From positions 1 to 64,000 of the forward strand of contig NZ_VFIA01000015.1 of the NCBI RefSeq assembly GCF_014282275.1: DNA of 64,000 bases, given 5' to 3'. Both the position numbers and the translations under genes were made by a program. Below, piece after piece: positions 53,076 to 61,574 of the stretch (position 1 is its first letter; every line of letters starts with the position of its first letter). Under the pieces are notes generated by a model. It worked only from the letters and a program-made list of their open reading frames with translations, had not been told where the DNA came from and did not search any database. The stretch is from Spirosoma utsteinense (GTDB lineage Bacteria; Bacteroidota; Bacteroidia; Cytophagales; Spirosomataceae).

Positions 53076-53831
53076 CTACGGGGTTTGAATAGGAATATAA
53101 AAACTATCCGGCTTGTTGAACGACTGCTGGTAAGAATACGTACCATCCGGCTGCTGGATCGCCGTGCCTGTCAACTGCTCCAGGGGTACCACCCGTATAT
53201 CCGATGCCCAAAAATCGGTGTCGATGGTAAACTCCGTTTTGAAATCCTTGTCGGTCGACAGCGTCAGGTAATTTCGAAACCTGAGTGGCGACTGGTCGGC
53301 TGCATAGGTGTAGACATTGATTAACGTCGGCTTTTTTTGGTTCGGGTTCCTTTTCGATTCCTCCTGAACGACATCCGGTTTTCCCGTCATGCGTAAGTTG
53401 CCGGATGGCACGACGACAAACTGCTTTTTCTCCAGACGGGTCCTGGGCGGGATAAAGCCAATTTGCTCGTCTTTGGTAATAGTGCCGTTAATGGAGCCAA
53501 TCGAGTAGAGGGCAAAACGCCCCCCCGCGGCCGAATTCGTTAAGTCGACAGCCGCTACGTCTTGCCAGTAGCCTAGCTTATTCTGTCCGACAATGAATGC
53601 CGAGCGTTTCCAGTCGATATAGAGGGGTCGGTCCAGCTTGTTGAGCAGTGATAGTGACATTTGCCCCCGTTGGCTCGAGAAATTATAGCGCAGGGTCAGG
53701 CTGTCATTATCGAGCACCAGGCCTGCGGGGTCGGGCCTGACATTGTTGCCACGTAAGGTCACCAATTGTGCATTAGGAGAGCAGGCCGACAAGGCTGCCA
53801 CACACAGGGTCAGGAGAGCTACCGGTTTCAT
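53076..53831 (-). CDS. Predicted lipoprotein of unknown function in the xylose gene set
   Basis: A 251-aa protein with a lipoprotein signal: MKPVALLTLCVAALSAC, with lipobox LSAC (Cys17). The mature part is beta-rich (DSLTLRYNFSSQRGQMSLSL, PLYIDWKRSAFIVG, GFIPPRTRLEKKQFVVV) and shows no enzymatic motif. It resembles surface-anchored lipoproteins of this phylum that have unknown roles. It sits between xylB and xylA on the same strand with gaps of 42 and 90 nt, so co-expression is likely but a role in xylose use is only inferred. Confidence 0.8.
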   Translation of the reverse strand: MKPVALLTLCVAALSACSPNAQLVTLRGNNVRPDPAGLVLDNDSLTLRYNFSSQRGQMSLSLLNKLDRPLYIDWKRSAFIVGQNKLGYWQDVAAVDLTNSAAGGRFALYSIGSINGTITKDEQIGFIPPRTRLEKKQFVVVPSGNLRMTGKPDVVQEESKRNPNQKKPTLINVYTYAADQSPLRFRNYLTLSTDKDFKTEFTIDTDFWASDIRVVPLEQLTGTAIQQPDGTYSYQQSFNKPDSFYIPIQTP

Positions 53832-53873
53832 ATCGTTTTTTCGTAAATGTAAACGAATGAACGAATACTTGTA

Positions 53874-55355
53874 TCAAGATGCTTCCAGGGCCGACAGCCA
53901 GCGCTCGTAAGCTTCCCGGTACCCCTCCTGTGCCCGCATGTCGGGTTCTATTGTCTTGGTGACGTGCAAGCCTGTGAACGCTTCCTGGGGCGTTTTATAG
54001 TAGCCCAGTCCGATGCCAGCCCCGCGGGCTGCTCCCTGTGCACCGTCGGTGTTGTAGAGTTCGATAGTCGTGCCGGTCAGGTTGGCCAGGGTATCGCGGA
54101 AGAGTGGGCTCAGGAACATATTGGCTTCGCCCGCCCGTACCGTCTGTAACCCAACACCAACGCCTTCCATCACCTTAATGCCATAGTACAGGGCGAAAAC
54201 AATGCCTTCCTGCGCGGCCCGAACCAGGTGAGGCAACCCGTGGCGGGTTAGCTGAAGGCCGTGGAAAGACGCGCCCAGTTCCCGGTTCTCCAGCATCCGT
54301 TCCGCGCCGTTGCCAAAGGGCAGACACACCAGCCCATCGGCACCCACCGGCGCTTCGTGAGCCAGCACGTTCATATCGCTATAGCTGATCGATTTTTGCA
54401 ATACCTGGTTACGCAGCCAGCTATTCAGAATACCCGTACCGTTCACGCACAGCAGCACACCATACCGGGGTGCTTCGATGGTATGACTCACGTGCAGGAA
54501 CGTATTGACGCGTGACTTGGGGTCATAATCGGCCTGATCACTGACGCCGTACACGACACCTGACGTACCGGCCGTAGCCGCGATCTGGCCCGGCTCCAGC
54601 ACATTCAGCGACAAGGCATTGTTCGGCTGGTCACCTGCCCGGTAGGTGACCGGCGTGCCGGGCGCCAGACCAAGCTCCGCTGCGGCTGCACTCGTTACCT
54701 GTCCCTGTTCGGCAAAGGTCGGTTTGATGGTCGGGATCAGGGAAGCGTCGAAGCCGAAATAGTCGAGCAGGAATTGAGCAGGCTGGTTGGCCTGAAAGTC
54801 CCAGAACGCACCCTCCGATAAACCCGAAGCGGTCGTTACGATCTCGCCCGTCATGCGGGCCGCCAGATAATCGCCGGGGAGCATGAACTTGTCGACCTGA
54901 GCGTATATATCCGGTTCATTGGCTTTCACCCAGGCCAGTTTAGCGGCCGTGAAATTACCCGGCGAGTTGAGCAGATGGCGAAGTGTGCGATCATGGCCAA
55001 GCGCATCGAAGGCGTCATTTCCATAAGGCACAGCCCGGCTGTCGCACCAGATGATCGACGGCCGTAATACAGTAAAGTCTTTATCAACGACTACCAGACC
55101 ATGCATCTGGTAAGAAATTCCGATTGCTTTCACCTCGGCAGGCTGCACATTGGCCTGCGCCATAACCGCTTTGCTGGCCAGACAGGCATTTGTCCACCAT
55201 TTTTCGGGTTGCTGTTCGGCGAAACCCGTTTGGGGCGATTCAATCGCCATTTCTATTTCGGGGTAAAAGGCAGAGGCTACGGCTTTACCGGTTTCAGCTT
55301 CAATCAAACACGCTTTGACGGATGAACTGCCAAGATCAAATCCAAGAAGATACAT
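53874..55355 (-). CDS. xylB: Xylulokinase
   Basis: XylB phosphorylates D-xylulose to xylulose 5-phosphate. The 493-aa FGGY-family kinase starts YLLGFDLGSSSVKACLIE, has GISYQMHGLVVVDKD near 74-88 (the MHG substrate motif), DQPNNALSLNVLEPGQIAAT in part near 242-261 and GTSGVVYG near 263-270. The C-terminal ATP domain reads RAGEANMFLSPLFRDTLA. Together with xylA it feeds xylose into the pentose phosphate pathway. Confidence 0.95.
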   Translation of the reverse strand: MYLLGFDLGSSSVKACLIEAETGKAVASAFYPEIEMAIESPQTGFAEQQPEKWWTNACLASKAVMAQANVQPAEVKAIGISYQMHGLVVVDKDFTVLRPSIIWCDSRAVPYGNDAFDALGHDRTLRHLLNSPGNFTAAKLAWVKANEPDIYAQVDKFMLPGDYLAARMTGEIVTTASGLSEGAFWDFQANQPAQFLLDYFGFDASLIPTIKPTFAEQGQVTSAAAAELGLAPGTPVTYRAGDQPNNALSLNVLEPGQIAATAGTSGVVYGVSDQADYDPKSRVNTFLHVSHTIEAPRYGVLLCVNGTGILNSWLRNQVLQKSISYSDMNVLAHEAPVGADGLVCLPFGNGAERMLENRELGASFHGLQLTRHGLPHLVRAAQEGIVFALYYGIKVMEGVGVGLQTVRAGEANMFLSPLFRDTLANLTGTTIELYNTDGAQGAARGAGIGLGYYKTPQEAFTGLHVTKTIEPDMRAQEGYREAYERWLSALEAS

Positions 55356-55457
55356 GTGGTTTTGTAAGAGTTAGGAATTAAATACGAAAGTACAACGGGA
55401 AGGGGGAAATTAGTAGACTGGTCAAAAATGTCCTTTTCCGTTCCTATCATTGCTAGT

Positions 55458-57848
55458 ATGAAACGAGTTTTGTCAATTTTGTTTTTACTGACTGCCTGTC
55501 GGGTGGGGTTCCCCCAAACACCTGCCCCCGACTGGACCAACACGTATTGGACTGCCCACTGGATTCTGCACCCAACGGCCCCGGCCCGGCAGTATGGCAT
55601 CTATCATTTTCGGAAAGCCATCGACCTGCCACAAAAGCCAGCCCGCTTCGTGGTACATGTGTCGGCCGACAACCGGTACCGGCTGTTTGTGAACGGGAAG
55701 GCGGTAGCCATCGGGCCGGCCCGCAGCGATACCCAGAACTGGAATTACGAAACACTGGATCTGGCACCCTTCATGCAGGCGGGCCGTAATGTACTGGCTG
55801 CGCAGGTCTGGAATATGGGCGAGGGTACTCCCGTGGCCCAGATGACCTACCAGACCGGCTTCGTGCTGCAGGGCGACAGCGAAGCCGAAAAAGGGGTGAA
55901 CTCCGATGCAAGCTGGAAAGTGTACAAAAACCCTGCTTACTCGCCGATAAAAAATGACATTGCCAAGCTGCAAACGTACATCGTCATGGGCGATGGCGAC
56001 CGCGTCGATGCGGCCCAGTATCCGTGGGGCTGGGAGCAACCGGGTTTCGACGATCGGACGTGGGTAAGCGCCAGACTGCTCAGCTTCCCGACAAAGCCGC
56101 GTGGCCTCGGTACGGATGGGAATTGGGGCCTGGTTCCGCGTCAGATCCCGATGATGGAGGAAAGTCCTGTTCGGCTGGCCGCGGTTCGACGGACCGAAAA
56201 CGGAAAAATGGATGCCGGTTTTCTTCAGGGAAAAGCACCCGCCAAAGTCAGAGCCAATACCAAAGCGACGTTCCTGCTCGATCAGGGCGCAATTACTAAT
56301 GCCTATCCTGAATTAACCGTTAGCGGTGGCAAAGGTGCCGTGGTGACACTAACGTACGCGGAAGCTCTGGTCGACGCCAAAAACCAGAAAGGAAACCGAA
56401 ACGAGATCGACGGACGAACGATTCGGGGGTTCGACGATCAGTTTGTGGCTGACGGAAGCGCCAGGCGAACCTTCCGCCCGCTCTGGTTTCGTACGTATCG
56501 CTACCTGCAACTAACGGTCGAAACGAAAGATGATCCGCTTGTTCTGGAGGATCTGCAGGGGCAGTTTACGGGCTACCCCTTTGAGCAGAAGGCCCGGTTT
56601 GCGACTAGCGACACCACGCTGAAAGCGATTTGGGATACAGGCTGGCGAACGGCGCGGCTTTGTGCAGGCGAAACCTACTTCGACTGCCCCTACTACGAGC
56701 AGTTGCAGTATGTGGGCGACACGCGTATTCAGTCGCTGATTTCGTTGTATGTCGCGGGCGATGATCGGCTCATGCGCAAAGCGATTCTGGATTATGACCA
56801 TAGCCGCTTCAATGAGGGGCTTACTCAAAGCCGCTATCCCTCCGCCGATTTTCAGGTGATCCCCACGTTCTCGCTGTTTTGGGTGTGTATGGTTCACGAC
56901 TACTGGATGCACCGAACCGACGACGCCTTTGTCAAATCCATGCTGCCGGGTATTGTGGGTGTGCTGGACTGGCACGAGCAGCGGCTGGCTAAAGTCGGGC
57001 TGAACGGGCCCATGAACTGGTGGAATTTTGTGGACTGGGCCTGGCCCTGGACGGAAGAGTCGCGCATTGGGGGTGTACCGCCCGGCATAAACGGCGGGTC
57101 CAGCACGCTGACCTTACAGCAAGCCTACACGTATTTCCGGGCGGGCGACCTCCTGGCCCATTTCGGGCAGAACGAGCGGGCTGAGCACTATCGGGACCTG
57201 GGCAGGCGGCTTAACAAGGCGGTGTATAGCGAATGCTGGGATACGGGCCGCGGGCTGCTGGCTGATACCCCTGCCAGGAAAACCTTTAGCCAGCACGCTA
57301 ATATACTGGCTGTTCTGACGGATGCGGTGCCCGTAGCGCAGCAGGCGGCTCTACTGCAAAAAACGATGACTGAACCTGCCAGCGGCCCCACCGCCATTAC
57401 GCAGGCCACATTTTACTTTAAATTTTATCTGTTTGAGGCCCTCAAAAAGACAGGATTGGGCGACCAGCTCATCGACCAGCTTAAGCCTTGGCGTACCATG
57501 CTGGACATGGGGCTAACCACCTTCGCCGAACAACCCGAGCCCACCCGGTCCGATTGCCATGCCTGGAGTGCTTCTCCGCTCTACGAATTTTTGTCTATAA
57601 CCTGCGGCATACGTCCGGCTGAGCCGGGTTTTCGGACAGTGCGCATCGAACCGTTTTTGGGTAACCTGACCACTGTAAACGGTCAGATGCCGCATCCGGC
57701 GGGCGATATTATCGTTCAGTTCCAGAAAACGCCGGCCGGTGGGCTAACGGGCACTGTTACGCTGCCGTCTACGCTAACGGGTACGCTGCGCTGGAAAGGG
57801 AAGTCGATACCGCTGAAAGCGGGAAAGCAGCCGGTAACTATGTTATAA
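55458..57848 (+). CDS. GH78 alpha-L-rhamnosidase-like glycoside hydrolase
   Basis: A 796-aa exported hydrolase. The N-terminus MKRVLSILFLLTAC ends in a possible lipobox (LTAC). An N-terminal beta domain (FVVHVSADNRYRLFVNGKAV near 53-72) and a second beta domain precede the (alpha/alpha)6 barrel with CAGETYFDCPYYEQLQYVGD near 402-421, matching the acidic catalytic segment of GH78, and NWWNFVDWAWPW near 516. A C-terminal beta domain ends the chain. Likely removes L-rhamnose from plant or microbial glycans. A short hairpin at 57855-57871 follows. Divergent from xylB. Confidence 0.88.
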   Translation: MKRVLSILFLLTACRVGFPQTPAPDWTNTYWTAHWILHPTAPARQYGIYHFRKAIDLPQKPARFVVHVSADNRYRLFVNGKAVAIGPARSDTQNWNYETLDLAPFMQAGRNVLAAQVWNMGEGTPVAQMTYQTGFVLQGDSEAEKGVNSDASWKVYKNPAYSPIKNDIAKLQTYIVMGDGDRVDAAQYPWGWEQPGFDDRTWVSARLLSFPTKPRGLGTDGNWGLVPRQIPMMEESPVRLAAVRRTENGKMDAGFLQGKAPAKVRANTKATFLLDQGAITNAYPELTVSGGKGAVVTLTYAEALVDAKNQKGNRNEIDGRTIRGFDDQFVADGSARRTFRPLWFRTYRYLQLTVETKDDPLVLEDLQGQFTGYPFEQKARFATSDTTLKAIWDTGWRTARLCAGETYFDCPYYEQLQYVGDTRIQSLISLYVAGDDRLMRKAILDYDHSRFNEGLTQSRYPSADFQVIPTFSLFWVCMVHDYWMHRTDDAFVKSMLPGIVGVLDWHEQRLAKVGLNGPMNWWNFVDWAWPWTEESRIGGVPPGINGGSSTLTLQQAYTYFRAGDLLAHFGQNERAEHYRDLGRRLNKAVYSECWDTGRGLLADTPARKTFSQHANILAVLTDAVPVAQQAALLQKTMTEPASGPTAITQATFYFKFYLFEALKKTGLGDQLIDQLKPWRTMLDMGLTTFAEQPEPTRSDCHAWSASPLYEFLSITCGIRPAEPGFRTVRIEPFLGNLTTVNGQMPHPAGDIIVQFQKTPAGGLTGTVTLPSTLTGTLRWKGKSIPLKAGKQPVTML

Positions 57849-57935
57849 ATATATCCGTTGTTCGGCAACGGAAGAGTACGCTTGGTCGTATGGGCTGTTA
57901 ATGACAGGTAAACCGTTCATTAAACCACCGAAACT

Positions 57936-58790
57936 ATGCGTGCACTTACCCTAATGGTTGGTCTCTTTGCCAGCACACTTACCTATGCCCAGGATACAAT
58001 AACTCTCCGTAACGGCGATCAGATTCCCGCTAAAGTGCCGGAAGTTGGTCGGCAAGAACTTACATACCGAAAATCGGCCAATCTTGAGGGGCCTGTTTAT
58101 ACCGCCCCCATTCAGGATGTATTGCTGATCAATTATGCCAACGGGACGAAAGATGTATTCGAACCCGGCCGCGCTCCGTCAGCAGATGGGATGAATCTAC
58201 GCAACAGAATGGATCGCAGGCTCCTTCCCGGTCAACAAAGAGGTATGTTTGGAACGGCCAATCCACCGGTAGCGCTCGACAGACTGCGGTACCAAAGCCG
58301 GTTGCTGAACCGCCATTTTGTAGACGCGAACGGGCAGCGCGTGGACATGGCCCAAGCCGAAAACCTGTTGCGGCTTAAGCCTGATGCGATGGCTGCGTTC
58401 GATCGGGGACGTTCGCTCCGAACCTGGGCGTTTATCACCGCTGGATCGGCCGTTGCACTTGTTGGCGCTGGGGCCGGGCTCGCCTTGTCCGATCACGGGG
58501 GGCGTGGTGCCGGTCGATTTGGTGGAAGACCCGATCGATTGGGGCAGTTCGGTATCAACAATGACCCGATGAATCAAACCGACCGTCGGCGCGGACATGA
58601 TCAGGCTGTTGTTGGCGCTGCCCTGGCGGGTAGTGGTATTGTACTTGGATTAACGTCGGTTTGGCTGAGCCACCGCGCCACGGTACAATTTCGCCGGGCT
58701 GCCAATCGCTATACGAATGCCTCGGCTACCTCTTTTCGGCTTTCCCCGGCCAGCCAGGGCCTGGGCCTTAGCCTGACCATGGGGCTGTAA
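57936..58790 (+). CDS. Exported protein with two membrane segments, unknown function
   Basis: A 284-aa protein with signal peptide (MRALTLMVGLFASTLTYAQ), a beta-rich N-terminal part (DTITLRNGDQIPAKVPEV, LTYRKSANLEGPVY), and two hydrophobic segments near 169-186 (AFITAGSAVALVGAGAGLAL) and 229-247 (AVVGAALAGSGIVLGLTSVW). Between them is a Gly/Arg/Asp-rich linker (DHGGRGAGRFGGRPDRLG). Bacteroidota proteins with this DTITLRNGDxIxAKV start are common and uncharacterised. Convergent with the DUF1223 gene across a perfect palindrome. Confidence 0.75.
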   Translation: MRALTLMVGLFASTLTYAQDTITLRNGDQIPAKVPEVGRQELTYRKSANLEGPVYTAPIQDVLLINYANGTKDVFEPGRAPSADGMNLRNRMDRRLLPGQQRGMFGTANPPVALDRLRYQSRLLNRHFVDANGQRVDMAQAENLLRLKPDAMAAFDRGRSLRTWAFITAGSAVALVGAGAGLALSDHGGRGAGRFGGRPDRLGQFGINNDPMNQTDRRRGHDQAVVGAALAGSGIVLGLTSVWLSHRATVQFRRAANRYTNASATSFRLSPASQGLGLSLTMGL

Positions 58791-58815
58791 GTTCTGGTCG
58801 AATAACCTTCGGTCA

Positions 58816-58891
58816 TGAACCAAGCGGGTTACTGGATCCTGGCCGGGCTGGCGCACCAGCCCGGCCAGGATCCAGTAACCCGCTTGGTTCA
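58816..58891. repeat. Perfect 36-bp palindrome with 4-nt loop between convergent genes
   Basis: Positions 58816-58851 and 58856-58891 are exact reverse complements (36 of 36), separated only by cgca. The arms end tgaaccaagcgggtt outward and ggccgggctgg inward. It lies in the 137-nt gap between the stops of two convergent genes. It is not followed by a U-run on either strand. It could serve as a factor-independent barrier to both transcripts or be a palindromic mobile repeat. Confidence 0.95.
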
Positions 58892-58927
58892 GTAATTCCA
58901 AACAGGTTCAGAACTAGTACAAAGCAC

Positions 58928-59674
58928 TCACAACTGTTTCGCACCAATGACCTGCCCCGTGTCGGTCCGCTGGACGTAGACCAGCACCGCTGTTCGATCG
59001 GACGTCAGACCAGCAGGTAAGGCCAGCGACACACTCCCCGATGCACCCGGCTTGTCAATCGTCTTGAACTGCCGGACTATGTTCGTATTCAGCAACGTAC
59101 GACCACCGTTTTCACCATTTCCAATCGCTGTTCGGGCTTCTTTCTGGACCAGGGCTACGTTGACACGGTACGGGGCTGTTTGCCCGGACGAGGCCAGGCT
59201 GTAGGATACAGTTACCTGCTTAGCGTCGGCGGCTAAACTGCCGTCGACGTCGACAAACGCGGATGGACGTTGCTGCTGAATGGTTTTTATGGCCTGCTCG
59301 ATTTTTGCTTTCTGGCTGCCAATCAATTCCTGCCGTCCATTAATGACGAGTTGGGGCGTGTAGGTCTGGCTATTCAGGATACGGTCGTACTGGCGCTGGC
59401 GATCGGTGAAGAGTTTACTGCTGAAGGGGTCCTGCCATCCCAGCCGGTTCCAGTAATCGACGTGAAACGACAGACTATATACCGCCTGTCCGGAGCGGGC
59501 GGCTTTCTGCGCAATGTCGTGCAAGGCCTGGTCGGCGGGCGGGCAACTGGAGCAACCCTGCGACGTGAACAGTTCCAGCACCACAACAGGCTGCGGTGTT
59601 GGTTTGTCGGGTTTCTCAGGCGCTGATCCAATCATCATTCCGACGAATGTCAATAGAACAGGGACGTAATTCAT
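58928..59674 (-). CDS. DUF1223 exported thioredoxin-like protein
   Basis: A 248-aa protein with a signal peptide (YVPVLLTFVGMMIGSAP) and the DUF1223 pattern: VVLELFTSQGCSSCPPADQA near 30-49 with a CxxC site, SFHVDYWNRLGWQDPFSS near 72-89, then YTPQLVINGRQELIGS near 105-120. The fold is thioredoxin-like; a periplasmic redox role is inferred. Downstream of the molybdoenzyme gene with a 27-nt gap, so probably the third gene of that unit. Confidence 0.88.
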   Translation of the reverse strand: MNYVPVLLTFVGMMIGSAPEKPDKPTPQPVVVLELFTSQGCSSCPPADQALHDIAQKAARSGQAVYSLSFHVDYWNRLGWQDPFSSKLFTDRQRQYDRILNSQTYTPQLVINGRQELIGSQKAKIEQAIKTIQQQRPSAFVDVDGSLAADAKQVTVSYSLASSGQTAPYRVNVALVQKEARTAIGNGENGGRTLLNTNIVRQFKTIDKPGASGSVSLALPAGLTSDRTAVLVYVQRTDTGQVIGAKQL

Positions 59675-59701
59675 AACCGAATGGAGTGAGGTGTTACTCG
59701 T

Positions 59702-60505
59702 TTATAAGCCTACGTAGTAATCATAGCCGCGTTCGGCCCAGAAGTCGCGTGGGCGCTCATCGGAGAAAAAGATCCGGCCAATCCGCTTTAAATTCTTGAC
59801 GCCGTATTTTACCGGGATAATCAGTCGGAGTGGAGCGCCATGTGGGGCCGTAATTGGCTGGCCGTTCAGCTCATAAGCCAGCAGCGTTTGCGGGTGCATC
59901 GCACTTTCCATATCGATGCCCACATAATACCCTTTGTCGGGCGTCTCGAGGCCGACGTGTTTGAACAGATCGTCGGTATTGCCGGAAGCGGGGGCATTGC
60001 CACTCCGGGTACCAAGCTTATAGGCAGCCAAAACATCGGACAGGCGTGTGCCGCCCCAGTGCTGAATCTGACTCCAGCCTTCGATGCACTTGAATTCGTA
60101 CGCCAGCTCATGTCTGGGTAATGCCTTGATGTCGTCGATGGTCAGTAGCAGCGGTGGGGTACCTGTATTTCGATCGATCTGTAGTTTCCAGTCGTCCGGG
60201 ATCGGCGTCTTTATGCCATCGTAGCCATTGACACGCGCCTTCTTTACCGCTTCGTTGACCGGAAATGTTGGCACCAGGTGCGTGTTGCTGAAATAGGTTT
60301 TCGCAATCTGCTCATTGGCATCAAGCACCTGGCGAAAGGGTTTCCGGGCACCCATCGATTTGGGGCTGCGGGTAATCCACTCATACACGCCGACGGGTAC
60401 GGCAGCGGCCAGCGCAAACCAGCCAAATGAGGTTAGCAGTTTCCGGCGAACAGCCGATTCGGGCACATCGCTTTCCGGAAGTTTGGGCTCGCGGGACTGA
60501 CTCAT
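59702..60505 (-). CDS. YedY/MsrP-like molybdopterin-dependent oxidoreductase
   Basis: A 267-aa catalytic subunit of the sulfite oxidase family. The N-terminus has a Tat-like SAVRRKLLTSFGWFALAAAV near 17-36. The molybdenum-ligand cysteine is in YEFKCIEGWSQIQHWGG near 135-151; later SAMHPQTLLAYELNGQPI and APHGAPLRLIIPVKYGVKN complete the cofactor pocket. MsrP repairs methionine sulfoxide in periplasmic proteins; this member could have another substrate. It overlaps the cytochrome b gene by 4 nt, which would supply electrons. Confidence 0.9.
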   Translation of the reverse strand: MSQSREPKLPESDVPESAVRRKLLTSFGWFALAAAVPVGVYEWITRSPKSMGARKPFRQVLDANEQIAKTYFSNTHLVPTFPVNEAVKKARVNGYDGIKTPIPDDWKLQIDRNTGTPPLLLTIDDIKALPRHELAYEFKCIEGWSQIQHWGGTRLSDVLAAYKLGTRSGNAPASGNTDDLFKHVGLETPDKGYYVGIDMESAMHPQTLLAYELNGQPITAPHGAPLRLIIPVKYGVKNLKRIGRIFFSDERPRDFWAERGYDYYVGL

Positions 60506-61233
60506 AGTATAGCTGGAGTAGGGGTAGGTTCCGTTGGCCGAATAGTGGTTGGCTCGGCGGGTTCGGGGCGTTGAGGGTCAATGGCCTTTACAAGTTCAAA
60601 GCCCGTTATCATCGACTGAAAATTAGGCCAGCCTGCCCGTATCACCTGCCCGATATGAACAAAGAAGAACAGGACAAAGCCAACCGTTAAGAGAAAATGC
60701 TCCAGCCGGGCGGCTTCGTATCCGCCCAGCACACCCGTGAGCCAGGAGAACTGAGTTGGTTTATAGATGGCAAATCCGGTCAGGACCGAGCCGACGCCCA
60801 TGAGCATAATAAAGAAGTAAGCGATCTTCTGAGCACCATTATACTTGATGAAAGGTGGCTGGGATTTGCGCAGGCCAAATTCGTAAAGTATCACCTGAAT
60901 TGCTTCCCGGAACGAGTTGCGATCGGGCACCAGGTGTCGCCATTCTCCCGACGCAAAGGTGTAGATGACATAGGCCAGCCCATTGAGCATAAACAGCCAC
61001 ATAAACATCCAATGCCAGGCCATACCTTCGGCCAGCCGACGCGGCACATGAAGAAAGGTGTAGAAACCGTCGGGAAAGAACGATACCAGCGTATAACCGC
61101 CAATCTGAATTTTGTAGGGATCATAGGCCCAGTAAATGAGCAGGCCGCTCCAGATCATGACGAACAGAACCGGAAAGTTGATCCAGTGAAACCACCGGAT
61201 AGCAAGCGGGTGCTTGTGGATAATTCGTTTCAT
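60502..61233 (-). CDS. Cytochrome b-type membrane subunit of the molybdoenzyme
   Basis: A 243-aa inner-membrane protein of the cytochrome b561/Ni-Fe hydrogenase cytochrome b type with four TM helices and candidate haem histidines in LAIRWFHWINFPVL near 11-24, FLHVPRRLAEGMAWHWMF near 60-77 and EHFLLTVGFVLFFFVHIG near 180-197. The C-terminal 30 residues are Pro/Thr-rich. Distinct from E. coli MsrQ in sequence but in the same role position. Overlaps the molybdoenzyme start (ATGA). Confidence 0.85.
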   Translation of the reverse strand: MKRIIHKHPLAIRWFHWINFPVLFVMIWSGLLIYWAYDPYKIQIGGYTLVSFFPDGFYTFLHVPRRLAEGMAWHWMFMWLFMLNGLAYVIYTFASGEWRHLVPDRNSFREAIQVILYEFGLRKSQPPFIKYNGAQKIAYFFIMLMGVGSVLTGFAIYKPTQFSWLTGVLGGYEAARLEHFLLTVGFVLFFFVHIGQVIRAGWPNFQSMITGFELVKAIDPQRPEPAEPTTIRPTEPTPTPAIL

Positions 61234-61300
61234 GAATTAGTGATTGAAGACGTGGGGAATCAAACAGCGCGAATGCCTGCCAGCATCCTGCCAATGTACA

Positions 61301-61373
61301 GTGTATCCTGGACGGCCACGTCCGGGCGAGAATAAAATCTATCTATACCCGGACGTGGCCGTCCAGGATACAC
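61301..61373. repeat. MITE-like inverted repeat element, copy B
   Basis: Arms 61301-61326 and 61348-61373 are 26 nt and perfectly complementary (outer end gtgtatcctggacgg). The spacer is 21 nt, as in copy A at 30166-30236, but its sequence differs. Copies A and B share 23 of 25 arm positions by eye on the left arm (one transition in each outer and inner part). A partial echo (gggatacacc) of the right end follows at 61384-61393. Confidence 0.92.
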
Positions 61374-61527
61374 CAACCCGGCCGGGATACACCGTGCCGC
61401 TTCCGGCAGTAATCCTAAACAGCTTCAATATAACGAAAAAAGGTAGTTGCCAGGCCATGAGAGGGTTTTCTACGAGAACGTCTGGCAGGGTAAGTTGGTG
61501 CCGGTATACGCCGGGCAGTACGCTACA
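61374..61527. other. Remainder of the 341-nt intergenic gap before the MBL gene
   Basis: Apart from the repeat and the promoter-like site downstream, I see no open frame, RNA gene or terminator here. The two flanking genes are divergent, so both promoters should lie in this gap. Confidence 0.5.
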
Positions 61528-61553
61528 TTGTCAGGTACAGATTTCTACCTTTG
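61528..61553 (+). promoter_or_regulatory. Promoter-like site of the MBL hydrolase gene
   Basis: TACCTTTG at 61546-61553 matches the -7 consensus and ends 21 nt before ATG 61575. TTG at 61528-61530 is only 15 nt upstream, shorter than the usual 19-20, so the -33 assignment is uncertain. Confidence 0.5.
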
Positions 61554-61574
61554 CTCCCTAACACAGGCTATTCC

